64,000 bases of DNA from Egicoccus sp. AB-alg6-2 (GCF_041821025.1 NZ_JBGUAY010000006.1:124001-188000), one strand, 5' to 3'; shown: positions 35,846-45,311, counted from the first letter of the stretch. The notes: a model not told the origin generated them from the letters alone. Made by a program: numbers and translations.

Positions 35846-35981
35846 GGCGGTGACCCTAATGGGTGCCGATCGTCCGCTGTCGACGGTCCGATGCTGCCCT
35901 CCCCGGGGTTTTCCCCAGGCGGCGACGGGTTGCCCTTGCTGACGCCCTCGACGGGTGGCATGGTGACCCGACTGCCGGTAC

Positions 35982-35997
35982 TCGAACATACATTCGA
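35982..35997 (+). promoter_or_regulatory. Probable LexA/SOS box
   Basis: TCGAACATACATTCGA, 20 nt before the ATG of the HNH gene, matches 11 of the 12 fixed positions of the actinobacterial LexA consensus TCGAAC-N4-GTTCGA. Genes of the related 13E12 family in mycobacteria are known LexA targets, so damage-inducible expression is predicted. Confidence 0.6.
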
Positions 35998-36017
35998 TCA
36001 ACATCGGGGGAGGTGTC

Positions 36018-37619
36018 ATGGGAGCGTGGTCGGCAACAGCCGCCAGGAAGCGGCGCGCGGCGCCTCCCTGTTCCGCCGCCTCCGGCGCCGCGCCGCTGGT
36101 CCGATACCGCCGCCATGGCGCCTGGGTCCTGGCAGCCGAGGGACGAGGCTCCTGGGTCGGCCTCCGCGAGCAAGCCCACGACGAAACGGTCGGCACCGCT
36201 GACAACGGCGCGACCGACGGCGGCGCGACGGACGGCGGCGCGATGGATGACGGCGCGACGGATGACGGTGCAGTGGCCGCCATTGCAACCGACGGCGGTG
36301 CGACAGACGACGGTGCAGTGGCCACCATTGCAACCGACGGCCATGCGAGGGGCGTCGGTGCCGTCTACGCCGACAGCGACGCGCTGAAAGCGTTGGCGGA
36401 CGTGACCGCGCGTGTTCTTCGACGCGATCTCGAGGACGTCGAGGAGCTGGACCTGCTCGTCGAGCTCGAGATCCTCGGGCGGGTCCGGAACCAGCTCGAC
36501 GCACGGAAGTCCGCTGCCATCGCGGAGCTCACCCGCCGCAAGAAGGACGACGCCCGGGCGCGGCACCCGAACAATCCGCGAGCGGGAGAACAGGCTGCCC
36601 GCCACGCGCGACAGCAACTGGTCGGCGAGCTCCACCTCAGCCACGGCGAGGTCAAGCAGGCCCAACAGATCGGCGCCAAGCTGGCACAGACGCCACGGGC
36701 GCGGGAAGCCTTCGAAGCCGGAACGCTGCCGACGCGCCATGCCCAGGTCCTCGTCGACGCCCTTCAACACGTCGCCGACCCCGAGGTGCGGGCGCGGCTC
36801 GAGCACGAGCTGACTGAGGCCGGCCAGGCCATGAACCCGACCGAGTTCGGCCGGCTGGTTCGACAGCGGCTCGGAGAGCTCGACGACGGCGCCTCCGTAG
36901 AGGCGCAGCAACGGCGCAACCAGCGACGCACCGGCCGCCTCAGCCAGTCCCCCGACGGCTTCCAGGAACTACACGTGCGCGTCTCCGGCGTCGCGGGCGA
37001 GATGCTCGCCACGGCCGTGCACGCCTTCCGTCGCACCGACGCCGAAGGCGAGCACCGCACACCCGAGCAGGCGACCGCCGACGCCGTGGTCGCCATGGCC
37101 GAGGCGGCGTTGGGCGCAGCCAAGGCGCCGCTCCAGCACGGGATCCGTCCCCACTTGACGATCACCCTGACGCAGGCCGACCTCGATCGCGGATCCGGTC
37201 TGGCGAAGACGGTCTGGTCGGGACCGGTTCCGATCGCCGAGGTCGAGCCGCTCTACGACGACTGCAGTGTGTCCCGGCTGATCCTCGACGCCCGCGGCGT
37301 CCCGGTCGAGGCTTCGGAAGCGGTCCGCTCGGTGCCGGCCGGCGTCTGGCGTGCCGTGGTCGAACGCGACGGCGGCTGCATCGCCGACGGCTGCGACCAG
37401 CCACCACAGTGGTGTCAGGTCATGCACCTCGGCGAGCGCTACCGCTTCGGCGGCCGTCTCACCATCCCGACGGCCGGCCTCGGCTGCAGCTACCACCACA
37501 AGAAGTTCGACCTCTACGGCTGGAAGCTCAGCTGGTTCGAGGGACGACCGGTGCTGCATGCACCCGACAAGCCACCTAGAAGATCGCGACCACCGGACAC
37601 CCGCGGTGATCCGCCGTGA
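36018..37619 (+). CDS. DUF222/HNH endonuclease domain protein (13E12-like)
   Basis: 533 aa. Variable N-terminal third with Asp/Gly/Ala repeats (about residues 60-112), DUF222 helical domain (about 120-400), and a C-terminal HNH-like zinc module starting RDGGCIADGCDQPP. The normal HH pair is MH (CQVMHLGERYRFGG) and the later NLVxLC segment is TAGLGC, while the final YHHKKFD is kept; nuclease activity is therefore uncertain. GGGAGG precedes the ATG. Multi-copy relatives are common in actinobacteria. A probable SOS box lies just upstream and a tandem-repeat tract just downstream. Confidence 0.83.
   Translation: MGAWSATAARKRRAAPPCSAASGAAPLVRYRRHGAWVLAAEGRGSWVGLREQAHDETVGTADNGATDGGATDGGAMDDGATDDGAVAAIATDGGATDDGAVATIATDGHARGVGAVYADSDALKALADVTARVLRRDLEDVEELDLLVELEILGRVRNQLDARKSAAIAELTRRKKDDARARHPNNPRAGEQAARHARQQLVGELHLSHGEVKQAQQIGAKLAQTPRAREAFEAGTLPTRHAQVLVDALQHVADPEVRARLEHELTEAGQAMNPTEFGRLVRQRLGELDDGASVEAQQRRNQRRTGRLSQSPDGFQELHVRVSGVAGEMLATAVHAFRRTDAEGEHRTPEQATADAVVAMAEAALGAAKAPLQHGIRPHLTITLTQADLDRGSGLAKTVWSGPVPIAEVEPLYDDCSVSRLILDARGVPVEASEAVRSVPAGVWRAVVERDGGCIADGCDQPPQWCQVMHLGERYRFGGRLTIPTAGLGCSYHHKKFDLYGWKLSWFEGRPVLHAPDKPPRRSRPPDTRGDPP
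36255..36344 (+). repeat. 45-nt tandem duplication in HNH gene
   Basis: Two adjacent 45-nt units, 36255-36299 and 36300-36344, with a few mismatches, each encoding a 15-residue Ala/Thr/Asp/Gly block. Shorter 15-nt relatives (GGCGCGACGGACGGC type) precede them from about 36208. The linker evidently grew by slippage. Confidence 0.8.
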
Positions 37620-37659
37620 CCGCCGCGCACGACTCCGAACACATCCGTTTCGGCCTAAC

Positions 37660-37826
37660 GACCGTTCGCGCGCGGTGCGTCGGGTCCGGTCTACCCACCC
37701 TTCGCGCGCCGGTACGTCGGGTCCCATCCCGACGCCCGCGCGCCTGCACGTCCGGTCCAACCGACCGCTCGCGCGCCTGCACGTTCGGTCCAAACGACCG
37801 CTCGCGCCTGCACGTCCGGTCAGGTG
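37660..37826. repeat. Intergenic minisatellite, five units of 32-35 nt
   Basis: Five imperfect tandem copies begin at 37660, 37695, 37730, 37762 and 37795. Their shared core is approximately CGACCGCTCGCGCGCCTGC followed by ACGTCCGGTCCAA, with more divergence in the first two. A partial sixth copy may precede 37660. The tract fills most of the 250-bp gap between the HNH stop and the convergent glycosyltransferase stop. There are no spacers, so it is not a CRISPR array. Confidence 0.8.
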
Positions 37827-37869
37827 CGGCGCTGGCGGCTGAATCAACCCGCGCCGACGCCTGCCGGCG

Positions 37870-38829
37870 TCAACGCGTGGGCGCGTCCAAGGGGTCGTCC
37901 ACGGGCGGTTTGCTCACCCGCACGACGAGGTCGGCGAGCAGTCCGATGCTGATGACCTGGAACGCGGCGAACAGGATCAGCAGCGTGTTGGTCGCGAGCC
38001 GCAGGTCCTTCGTCGTGATGTCGTAGATCAGCTTGGCGATCCCGAACAGCAGCAGCGCGAGACCGACCGGCATGAAGACCCGCAGCGGCTCGTAGCCGAG
38101 GATCATCCGCACGACCTGCAACAGGTACTTGCGGGTGTCGCGGTACCAGTGGAACTTCGACTCGCCCTCGCGGGCGGCGTACGGGATCTCGACGTAACCG
38201 ACGGCGAGGCCGTCGGCCATGAACGACATCGTCATCGTGGTGACACAGGAGAAGCCGTTGGGCAACCGGTTGAGGTAGCGGATCGCCTTGTCACGACGGA
38301 AGGCGCGGAACCCGGAGTTGAGGTCGGGGATGTCCTCCTGCGCGAGGTACTGCGCCAGCCGACGGATCGCCCACTTGGCGGGCACGCGCAGCGCCTTGTG
38401 CGTGCCCTCCTCGCTGGTGCGGGCACCGACGACCTGGTCGTAGCCCTCGAGTGCGTCGACCAGTTGCGGGATCTCGTGGTTCGGATAGGTCATGTCCACG
38501 TCGGTCCACACCACGACGTGGCCGCGTGCCGCCGCGGTGCCGGTCCGTCGGGCGCCGCCGGAACCGAGGTTGCGACGGTGCTCGATGAGGCGGACGTTCG
38601 CGTCCTTCTTCGCCTCGCTTCGCAGCCACTCGCGGGTGCCGTCCGACGAGCAGTCGTCGACGGCGACGATCTCCCAGGTGTACTCGGAGGCGTTCATGGC
38701 CTCACGGATCCGCTCGACCTCCTGCCGGACGTGGCCAACCTCGTTGTAGGTGGGCAGCACGATCGAGACGTCGGGACGCTCCTGCGGGTCGTCCTGCGGC
38801 GGCAACTGCGAGATCGGTGCGGTGGACAT
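37870..38829 (-). CDS. Glycosyltransferase family 2, polyprenyl-phosphate type
   Basis: 319 aa. GT2 catalytic domain with VSIVLPTYNE (residues about 22-31), AVDDCSSDGT, TDVDMTYPNHEI (DxD-type) and GFRAFRRDKAI, then two membrane helices (about 240-300: MPVGLALLLFGIAKLIYDIT and NTLLILFAAFQVISIGLLADLVV). This is the ArnC/DPM1-like pattern that loads a sugar onto polyprenyl phosphate at the membrane. ATG at 38829 with AGGT upstream. Together with UDP-glucose dehydrogenase and GtrA nearby it suggests wall polysaccharide decoration. Confidence 0.88.
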   Translation of the reverse strand: MSTAPISQLPPQDDPQERPDVSIVLPTYNEVGHVRQEVERIREAMNASEYTWEIVAVDDCSSDGTREWLRSEAKKDANVRLIEHRRNLGSGGARRTGTAAARGHVVVWTDVDMTYPNHEIPQLVDALEGYDQVVGARTSEEGTHKALRVPAKWAIRRLAQYLAQEDIPDLNSGFRAFRRDKAIRYLNRLPNGFSCVTTMTMSFMADGLAVGYVEIPYAAREGESKFHWYRDTRKYLLQVVRMILGYEPLRVFMPVGLALLLFGIAKLIYDITTKDLRLATNTLLILFAAFQVISIGLLADLVVRVSKPPVDDPLDAPTR

Positions 38830-38963
38830 GGTGAAAGACCTAGGGTCGAGCAGCAGCACGCATTGTTACGCACGCGGCCGATGGTCGGGTCGCACCGCCC
38901 GCGGGTGCGGATACGTGGTGCGCTGCGCCGCTGTGTGACGGGGAGCACCCGGTTGCGGCCTAT

Positions 38964-38977
38964 GGCGGGTTGCCGCC
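38964..38977 (-). terminator. Small hairpin downstream of UDP-glucose dehydrogenase
   Basis: GGCGG and CCGCC flank a 4-nt loop, 66 nt past the ugd stop on the minus strand and 135 nt before the glycosyltransferase start. Weak by itself; it could end the ugd transcript. Confidence 0.35.
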
Positions 38978-39042
38978 GGATCGTGCGATCGGACCAATCG
39001 TGCGCGCAAACGGCGAGATCAGATGACGGTCGGGAGTCGGGC

Positions 39043-40371
39043 TCAGGCTTGCAGGTGGCCGCGGCCGATGCCGTGGTAGCGCAGGCCGGCGGCACGGGCC
39101 GCCTCGGGGTCGAGGCAGTTGCGGCCGTCGACGAGGATCGGGTAGTCGAGCGCGGCGACGAGGCCGGCGAGGTCGAGCTTGACGACCTCGGGCCAGTCGG
39201 TGGCCACCACGGCGGCATGGGCGCCGGCGGCGGCCTGCAGCGGGTCGTCGAAGGTGACGACGTCTGGCAGCGCGCGTCGCACGCCGGGAAGGGCGACAGG
39301 GTCGTAGACGTGCACGGTCGCGCCCTCCTCCAGCAACGCCCTGGCGAGGTGCAGCGCGGGAGCTTCGCGCAGGTCGTCGGTCCCGGGCTTGAAGGCGGCT
39401 CCGAGGATCGTGATCGTCTTGCCCGTCAGGTGCCACAGCTCGTCGCGGAGCTTGGACAGCACGACGTCGCGCTGGCCGGCGTTGATCCGCGCGACCTCCT
39501 CGAGCAGCCGGAAGTCGTAGCCGACGTTGCGCGACAGGTGCAGGAAGGCGTCGACATCCTTGGGAAAACACGAGCCGCCGAAGCCGAGGCCGGCCTGGAG
39601 GAACTTGGGGCCGATGCGCTCGTCCATGCCCATGCCCTGGGCGACCACCTCGACATCGGCGCCGACGATGTCGCAGACGTTGGCGACGGCGTTGATGAAC
39701 GAGATCTTGGTGGCGAGGAAGGCGTTGGAGGCGTGCTTGATCAGCTCGGCGGTGTTGACGTCGGTCTCCACCACCGGCGCACCGGTGCGTTCGACCAGCG
39801 GCGCATAGACCCGGCGCAGGGCGTCGCGGGCGAAATCCGAGCTGGTGCCGTAGACGATCCGGTCGGGATTGAGGGTGTCGTAGACGGCAGCGCCCTCGCG
39901 CAGGAACTCCGGGTTCGACGCGATGTGGACGTTGGTGAGGTCGGTGCCGCGGGCCGTCTGTTCGCGTGCGATGACCTGGGTGAGGCGTTGGCCGGTGTTT
40001 GCCGGGACGGTGGACTTCTCGACCAGGACCAGTTCGTGATCGGCGAGGGCGGCCACCTCGACGGCGACCCGCTCCACGAAGCGCAGGTCAGGGCCGCCGC
40101 CCGGGAGCGGCGGCGTGCCGACGCAGACGAACACGATCTCGGCGTCGGCGATGGCATCGGCTAGGTCGGTGGTGAACCGCAACAGCCCCGACGCGGTGAC
40201 CTTCTCCACCAGTTGCAGCAGGTCGGGCTCGTGGAAGGGCACCCCACCCGCGTGCAGCGTCTCGATCTTGGCGGCATCGTCGTCGAGGCCGACCACGGTG
40301 TGTCCGAGCTCGGCCAGGCAGGCCGCCGTGACCAGACCGACGTGCCCGACACCGATGACGGCGATGTCCAC
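39043..40371 (-). CDS. ugd: UDP-glucose 6-dehydrogenase
   Basis: Oxidises UDP-glucose to UDP-glucuronate with two NAD+. 442 aa, the usual length. Seen: Rossmann start MDIAVIGVGHVGLVTA, the VGTPP segment, EKSTVPANTG, SNPEFLREG, the catalytic Cys268 in GFGGSCFPKD, and the C-terminal GAAFKPGTDDLRE domain. The GTG at 40371 is chosen (AAGGA 7 nt upstream); the ORF continues 5' only as non-homologous sequence. Supplies uronic acid for a surface polymer, consistent with adjacent envelope genes. Confidence 0.95.
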   Translation of the reverse strand: MDIAVIGVGHVGLVTAACLAELGHTVVGLDDDAAKIETLHAGGVPFHEPDLLQLVEKVTASGLLRFTTDLADAIADAEIVFVCVGTPPLPGGGPDLRFVERVAVEVAALADHELVLVEKSTVPANTGQRLTQVIAREQTARGTDLTNVHIASNPEFLREGAAVYDTLNPDRIVYGTSSDFARDALRRVYAPLVERTGAPVVETDVNTAELIKHASNAFLATKISFINAVANVCDIVGADVEVVAQGMGMDERIGPKFLQAGLGFGGSCFPKDVDAFLHLSRNVGYDFRLLEEVARINAGQRDVVLSKLRDELWHLTGKTITILGAAFKPGTDDLREAPALHLARALLEEGATVHVYDPVALPGVRRALPDVVTFDDPLQAAAGAHAAVVATDWPEVVKLDLAGLVAALDYPILVDGRNCLDPEAARAAGLRYHGIGRGHLQA

Positions 40372-40552
40372 GGGGAATTCCTTGACGTCGAGGAGGTCGG
40401 CACGGACGTCGGTGGGAAACCAGACCGACGAGCGGAAGACCGGCAGGATGCAGGCGCCGAGGGTAGCTGTCACCGCTCGGCCGATCCGGGACACGCCGAC
40501 CCATTAGCCTCACGCGACACCACGAAACGAGCCGCCCCGCGGAGGTCAGCTG

Positions 40553-41542
40553 TTGCCAGCCGAGGGGTCACGCCTGGTGGCGCTGGTCAAGCGGGTCGGT
40601 GCCGCACGCGACCCGTCCCCGCGTGCTCGTCGTGTCCTGCTGGTGCTGGGGCTGGTCGCATTCGTCGTGATGCTGGTGGTGTCGCTGCGGGCGCTGGAGG
40701 TCGGCTTCGACGACGTGTCCTGGTGGCCGCTCGTCGTGGCCGGGCTCGTGCTCACCCCGCTGACGATCCTGGGCAACGCCGCCGAGCTACGCGTGATGGC
40801 GTACGCGACCGCGCAGCGTCCGCTGCCCTGGAGCGAGTCGGTGCGGGTGGTCGTGCTGGCCACGGCCGCCAACCTGCTTCCGATTCCGGGCGCGGCGCTC
40901 GTACGGGTGCAGGCGTTGCGGACCCGCGGTGCAAGCGGAGCGGCCGCGACCGCCGTCAACGTCGCGGGAGCCGGGGCGTGGCTGGGCTCGGGACTGCTGA
41001 TCGCCGGGCTCGCCCTCGCGCCGGTACGTGGGCCGGTTGCCCTGCTGGCCGCGGCGGTCGGTGTCGTCGGGTGCGTGGTGGCCGCGCTGATCGTGCGCAA
41101 GATCGCCCTGCCCGGTCGGGCGCTGCGGGCGACGCTGGCCCTGATCTACGTCGAGGTGACGGTGACGCTGCTGTACGGGGTACGGCTGCTGGTGGTGCTG
41201 GCCGCGCTGCGGGTCGACCTGGAGTTGCTCCAGGCGCTGGTGATCGCGCTGAGCGCCCCGTTGTCGGCCGCTGCCGGCGTGTTCCCCTCGGGCATCGGCC
41301 TGGCGGAGGCGATCTCGGGCCTGCTCGCTCCGGCGGTCGCGCTGCCGGCGGCGGTGGGGGTGGCCGCGACGGGACTGAACCGCGTCGTGGGGCTGGCGGT
41401 GACTGCGCCGCTCGCCGGCTGGCTGGCGAGCCGCTCCCCCGTCGATTCGGAAGGCGACGCCGACGAGACCGAAGGGCACCAGGCGGATGGCGAGGCCGAC
41501 GCCCCCGCCACCGAGCGCGGGGACGAGGGTGTCGCGCCCTAG
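40553..41542 (+). CDS. Flippase-like integral membrane protein (LPG synthase TM type)
   Basis: 329 aa with about eight membrane helices and an acidic C-terminal tail (about residues 300-329). The pattern (GNAAELRVMAYA, ANLLPIPGAALVRVQAL, VFPSGIGLAEAISGL) matches the lysylphosphatidylglycerol-synthase-like transmembrane family, members of which accompany polysaccharide synthesis genes and may flip lipids. TTG start with GGAGGT 6 nt upstream. Its TAG shares the tetranucleotide CTAG with the stop of the convergent subtilisin gene. Confidence 0.75.
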   Translation: MPAEGSRLVALVKRVGAARDPSPRARRVLLVLGLVAFVVMLVVSLRALEVGFDDVSWWPLVVAGLVLTPLTILGNAAELRVMAYATAQRPLPWSESVRVVVLATAANLLPIPGAALVRVQALRTRGASGAAATAVNVAGAGAWLGSGLLIAGLALAPVRGPVALLAAAVGVVGCVVAALIVRKIALPGRALRATLALIYVEVTVTLLYGVRLLVVLAALRVDLELLQALVIALSAPLSAAAGVFPSGIGLAEAISGLLAPAVALPAAVGVAATGLNRVVGLAVTAPLAGWLASRSPVDSEGDADETEGHQADGEADAPATERGDEGVAP

Positions 41543-43254
41543 GAGCCGGAAGAGCGGGGCGTCAGTTCTACGCCTTCGCGACGGAGTACCTCGAGGGTCC
41601 GGGACACGAACGACGCCATGTGGTCGCGGCGGGTGTGGAGCGCCGGTTCGAACAACCGCGGTTCGGTGGTGCCCAGCGTGATCCCGAACTCCCGGGCGGC
41701 GAGGATCGCCTGCTCGTGCGCGCTTCCCTCGACGTCGTTGAACCAGGCCCGGGGTTCGCCCGAATGGATCTCGAAGTGGTGGATCGTCCGCGTCAGGAAC
41801 GAGGCCATCTGTGCCCGGGTCACCGGCGCGCCCGGCTGGAACCGACCGTCGGCGCGGCCGGTCGCGATGCCGGCCGCGGCCAGCCGGTTGATCGCCGTCT
41901 CGTGGACGGAACCGTCGTCGTCGGGGAAGGCGTCTGGCGCGTCGGCGGTCGCGGCCGGGTCGCCGGCGACCTCGAGGATGCGGACCAGGAACGACGCCAT
42001 CTGCCCGCGGGTGACGTGGCGTCCCGGTGCGTAGCGGCCGTCGCCGACGCCTTCGGCCACGCCCCAGTGGGCGACGCACTTGATGTTGAAGCCGTGGGCC
42101 CCCTGGGCGCTGACGTCGGTGAACGGCGAGCCGCCGCTGGCCACCTCCTCGGTGCAGGCGCGCCGTCGGACGTTGCGCAGGAACTCGGCCACGTCCAGGA
42201 CCCCGCCGCTGACGACCTGACCCTGCAACCGGTTCGTCGGTGTCACGCTGCGGATGACCTCGCCCACCAGCTCGTTGGTCGACATCGTCGGCGCGATCGA
42301 GCGACCGAGCGCAAGCGCACCGGCGACCTGCGGAGCGGCGAACGAGGTGCCGTGGAAGCGGAAGTAGTCATCGCTCTCGAAGCCGACGTCGGGCGCGAGG
42401 ATGGCTTCGCCGGGCGCCGCGAGATCGACGGTCGTGCGGCCGTAGTTCGACCCGGTGCCGTCCCGTTCGTCGTAGAGCAGGTAGCCCTCACGGTCCGAGG
42501 CCGCGACGGTCACGAGGTTCGGCAGGTCGTTGAAGCGAGCCGGCCAGGGTCCGGAACTACCCGCGCGGCTCGAGAGGTCGAGGTAGCTGTTGCCCGCCGC
42601 GGCGACCACCGGCACCCCGACCCCGGCGATGACCGTGCGCAGCTGGCTGCGCTGTCCGGGGCTGAGCTCGGCGAATCCCCAGGGCAGCAGGATGACGTCC
42701 GCCCCGGCGGTGGCGGCGTCCTCGATGGCGCGGACCGCCGTGTCGACGGTCGTCCGCAGCTGCGGCGAACTGAACGGACCGGCGGACTCGAGGATGCGCC
42801 GCACGCTGATCGACACGCCCGGCGCGACACCCGCCGTCCCGACGCCGTCGTCGGCGCGTGCCGCGGCGACCCCGGCCACCGCGGTCCCGTGCCAGTCCCG
42901 CCCGCCGTCGACGAAGGTCTCGTTCGTGCCGCGCAGGTAGTCGTAGCCGTGGTGCCCCTGCGCGTCGGTCCAGAAGGCGCCGGCGAGGTCGGGGTGGTGA
43001 GGCGAGACGCCGGTGTCGACCACGGCGATCGAGATCGCCGGGCTGCCGCGGGTGATCTCCCACGCCTCGGGGGCGCGGATGATGGGCAGGTGGTGCTGCT
43101 CGGGGAACAGCGGATCGTTCACCGGTGGTGGGGCCGACTGGGCCGAGGCGACGCCGGTCGCGGGCACCACCATCACCGCGGCGACCAGCGCCGCCAGGGC
43201 GCGGCCGTGCCGCCGCTGCCGCATGCTGGTGTCGCGCCGCGCCCGGCTGCTCAT
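41539..43254 (-). CDS. Subtilisin-family serine protease with SLH repeats (1)
   Basis: 571 aa, secreted. Signal peptide (about residues 15-39), then an S8 catalytic domain with Asp80 (VVDTGV), His122 (WHGTAVAG), oxyanion Asn222 and Ser304 (HGTSFAAPQ), followed by three SLH repeats (about 378-435, 440-500, 505-565; each ends like VTRAQMASFLTR). SLH repeats hold proteins on pyruvylated wall polymers. Its ATG overlaps the TGA of the preceding subtilisin gene (ATGA), so the two are coupled. Probably processes surface proteins or scavenges peptides. Confidence 0.9.
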   Translation of the reverse strand: MSSRARRDTSMRQRRHGRALAALVAAVMVVPATGVASAQSAPPPVNDPLFPEQHHLPIIRAPEAWEITRGSPAISIAVVDTGVSPHHPDLAGAFWTDAQGHHGYDYLRGTNETFVDGGRDWHGTAVAGVAAARADDGVGTAGVAPGVSISVRRILESAGPFSSPQLRTTVDTAVRAIEDAATAGADVILLPWGFAELSPGQRSQLRTVIAGVGVPVVAAAGNSYLDLSSRAGSSGPWPARFNDLPNLVTVAASDREGYLLYDERDGTGSNYGRTTVDLAAPGEAILAPDVGFESDDYFRFHGTSFAAPQVAGALALGRSIAPTMSTNELVGEVIRSVTPTNRLQGQVVSGGVLDVAEFLRNVRRRACTEEVASGGSPFTDVSAQGAHGFNIKCVAHWGVAEGVGDGRYAPGRHVTRGQMASFLVRILEVAGDPAATADAPDAFPDDDGSVHETAINRLAAAGIATGRADGRFQPGAPVTRAQMASFLTRTIHHFEIHSGEPRAWFNDVEGSAHEQAILAAREFGITLGTTEPRLFEPALHTRRDHMASFVSRTLEVLRREGVELTPRSSGS

Positions 43255-45311
43255 GCCGCCCCTGTGTCCTCGCCGGCGTCCGAAGCGCTCACTGCGCCGC
43301 CAGCCCCTTCCCCGTGTCGCGCCACCGAGTCGAGGAAGCGCGCGACCAGGCTGGCGACCTGGTCCCGGCGGCTGTCCGAGCCCGGGGCGAAGCGGAGGGT
43401 AGCCACGCCCCGCACGACGCCGAGGTCGCGGGCGGTGTCGATCGCGGGAGCGTGCGTGCTGCGGTCGTCGTCGGTGAACCAGTTGCGTGACGGTCGCGAC
43501 CGCGTCCCGGTGGCGGTGTCGTGGGCGCGTACGACCAGCGACGCCAGCTGCGCCCGGGTCACCGCACGGTTGGGTCCGAAGCGACCGTCGGCGTCACCGC
43601 GGACGATGCCGAGCGCGGCGAGCTGGTTGATGGCGTGCTCGTGCGCGGAGCCGTCGTCGTCGGCGAAGGCGTCGGCAGGACGCGACGCCAACGCCACGCC
43701 GGCCGTGTCGAGCGAGCGGGCCAGGAGGCTGGCCAGCTGCGCCCGGTTGATGGTGGCGGCCGGCCGGTAACGACCGTCGTTGCCCCCTTCGGCGATTCCG
43801 AGGGCACGCAGGCACCGCAGCGCGTCGGCGTGGCGGTTGGCCGGGTCGACGTCGGCGAACAGCTGCGCGCGACCGGCGGCGGGACCGCAGATCGGACGCT
43901 GGATGCCGTGCAGGAACGCCCCCGCGTCGAGCATCCCGCGCGCGGTGGTGGTGTCCGCCGCACCGGGGACGACCCGCGAGGTCCACGAGACGGCGTCGAC
44001 CAGGTCGTGCACCGGTGTGTTCGGCTGGACGCTGATGGCCAGCGCGAGCGCGGCCGTGACCAGCGGCGCCGCGAACGAGGTGCCGTCGAGGACGCGCCAG
44101 CCATCCGGCACGGTCGTGCGGATCTGGGCGCCCGGTGCGGCGACGTCGATGTGAAGCCGGCCGTGGTTGGCGAACGCGGGCCGCTGGCCGTCGGGGCCGA
44201 TCGCCGTCACGCTGACCAGGTTCGGGAGCGTGTAGCCGGCCGGGAACACCTGCCAGTCGCCGTTGTCGAGGTTGCGGCGGTCGTTGCCTGCGGCGGCCAC
44301 CACCGGGACGCCGGCGTCGCGGACCGCCTCGTACAGCAGCGGGCTGTCGCTGGTGCGGAACCACGACGCGTTGATCACGTCGGCGCCGTTGTCCGCGGCG
44401 TACGCGAACGCCTGCAGGGTGTCGCTGAGACTGGCGCGCCCCATCTCGCCGAGGCCGCTGAAGGTCTTGAGCGCCATCAGCCGCACTTCGGGCGCCAGGC
44501 CGACGATGCCGACCTCGTTGGCTCGTGCGGCGATCACGCCGGCGACGGCGGTGCCGTGCCAGTCCTCCTCGGCGCTGACGAAGATCTGCGGGTTCCGGTC
44601 GACGAAGTTCCAGCCGTGGACGTCGTCGACGTAGCCGTTGCCGTCGTTGTCGCGGCCGTCGGTCACCTCGCCGGGGTTGACCCACAGCGCGTCCGCGAGG
44701 TCGGGATGGTCGGGATCGATGCCGAAGTCGATCAGGGCGACGACCACGTCGGGCCGGCCGCGGGTGACCGACCACGCCTCGAGCGCCCGCACGTCGACGC
44801 CTGCGGTGGTGGCGGTGCCGTCGACCGGCATGCCGGTGTTGTGCAGGCCCCACTGCTCGCCGAACAGCGGATCGCTGGGCGGCTCCGCCGGCGCGGCGGC
44901 GTACAGCCAACGGTCGACCTCGACGACCTCGACACCGGCCTCGGCCGCGAGCAGCGACGAGACGTCGTGCACCAGGTCGGGCAGGACCGCGACGAGGTCG
45001 ACGTGGTCGGTGAGGGCACGTGACACCTCGACGCCGGCCCGCGCCAGGGCGGCAGCGCGGACGTCGGCGGTGGCGTCGGGGACCCAGCCGACCAGCAGGC
45101 GCAGTGCCCCGCCGTCGTCGACGACCAGGTCCTGCACGGCCGATGCCGTCCGCGCCGTCACCGGTTCAGCCGCCTGTCCGGGCTGGGCGTGCCCGGGCTG
45201 CGCGACGGCCGATCCCTGCACGACCAGGGCGAGCGTCAAGGCAACGACCACCACCCCGGTGGAGGTGGTGGTCGTGGCGCGCCTGCGCTGCCCCGTCGTG
45301 GCGGCCGTCAC
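43251..45311 (-). CDS. Subtilisin-family serine protease with SLH repeats (2)
   Basis: 686 aa. Signal sequence (about residues 12-38), an inhibitor_I9-like propeptide (about 60-135), S8 domain with Asp195 (LIDFGID), His252 (WHGTAVAG) and Ser412 (DGTSFAAP), and three C-terminal SLH repeats. An N-terminal GEQWGLHNTG and a DNDGNGYVDD loop place it in the thermitase-like group. The GTG at 45311 overlaps the TGA of the SpoIID-like gene (GTGA); the longer open frame upstream is only a shadow of that gene. Confidence 0.9.
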   Translation of the reverse strand: MTAATTGQRRRATTTTSTGVVVVALTLALVVQGSAVAQPGHAQPGQAAEPVTARTASAVQDLVVDDGGALRLLVGWVPDATADVRAAALARAGVEVSRALTDHVDLVAVLPDLVHDVSSLLAAEAGVEVVEVDRWLYAAAPAEPPSDPLFGEQWGLHNTGMPVDGTATTAGVDVRALEAWSVTRGRPDVVVALIDFGIDPDHPDLADALWVNPGEVTDGRDNDGNGYVDDVHGWNFVDRNPQIFVSAEEDWHGTAVAGVIAARANEVGIVGLAPEVRLMALKTFSGLGEMGRASLSDTLQAFAYAADNGADVINASWFRTSDSPLLYEAVRDAGVPVVAAAGNDRRNLDNGDWQVFPAGYTLPNLVSVTAIGPDGQRPAFANHGRLHIDVAAPGAQIRTTVPDGWRVLDGTSFAAPLVTAALALAISVQPNTPVHDLVDAVSWTSRVVPGAADTTTARGMLDAGAFLHGIQRPICGPAAGRAQLFADVDPANRHADALRCLRALGIAEGGNDGRYRPAATINRAQLASLLARSLDTAGVALASRPADAFADDDGSAHEHAINQLAALGIVRGDADGRFGPNRAVTRAQLASLVVRAHDTATGTRSRPSRNWFTDDDRSTHAPAIDTARDLGVVRGVATLRFAPGSDSRRDQVASLVARFLDSVARHGEGAGGAVSASDAGEDTGAA

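Noticed and set aside
37660-37826. Possible CRISPR array
   Set aside because: Units are directly adjacent with no unique spacers, differ from each other, and no cas genes are present.
40213-43770. A 1185-codon open frame on the plus strand
   Set aside because: It runs antisense or out of frame to ugd, the flippase-like gene and a subtilisin, all of which have clear motifs. Its own translation is Arg/Gly-rich without any domain. Long empty frames are expected at this GC content.
43521-45023. A 500-codon plus-strand frame opposite the second subtilisin
   Set aside because: No domain or signal sequence; the opposite strand carries a complete S8 triad.
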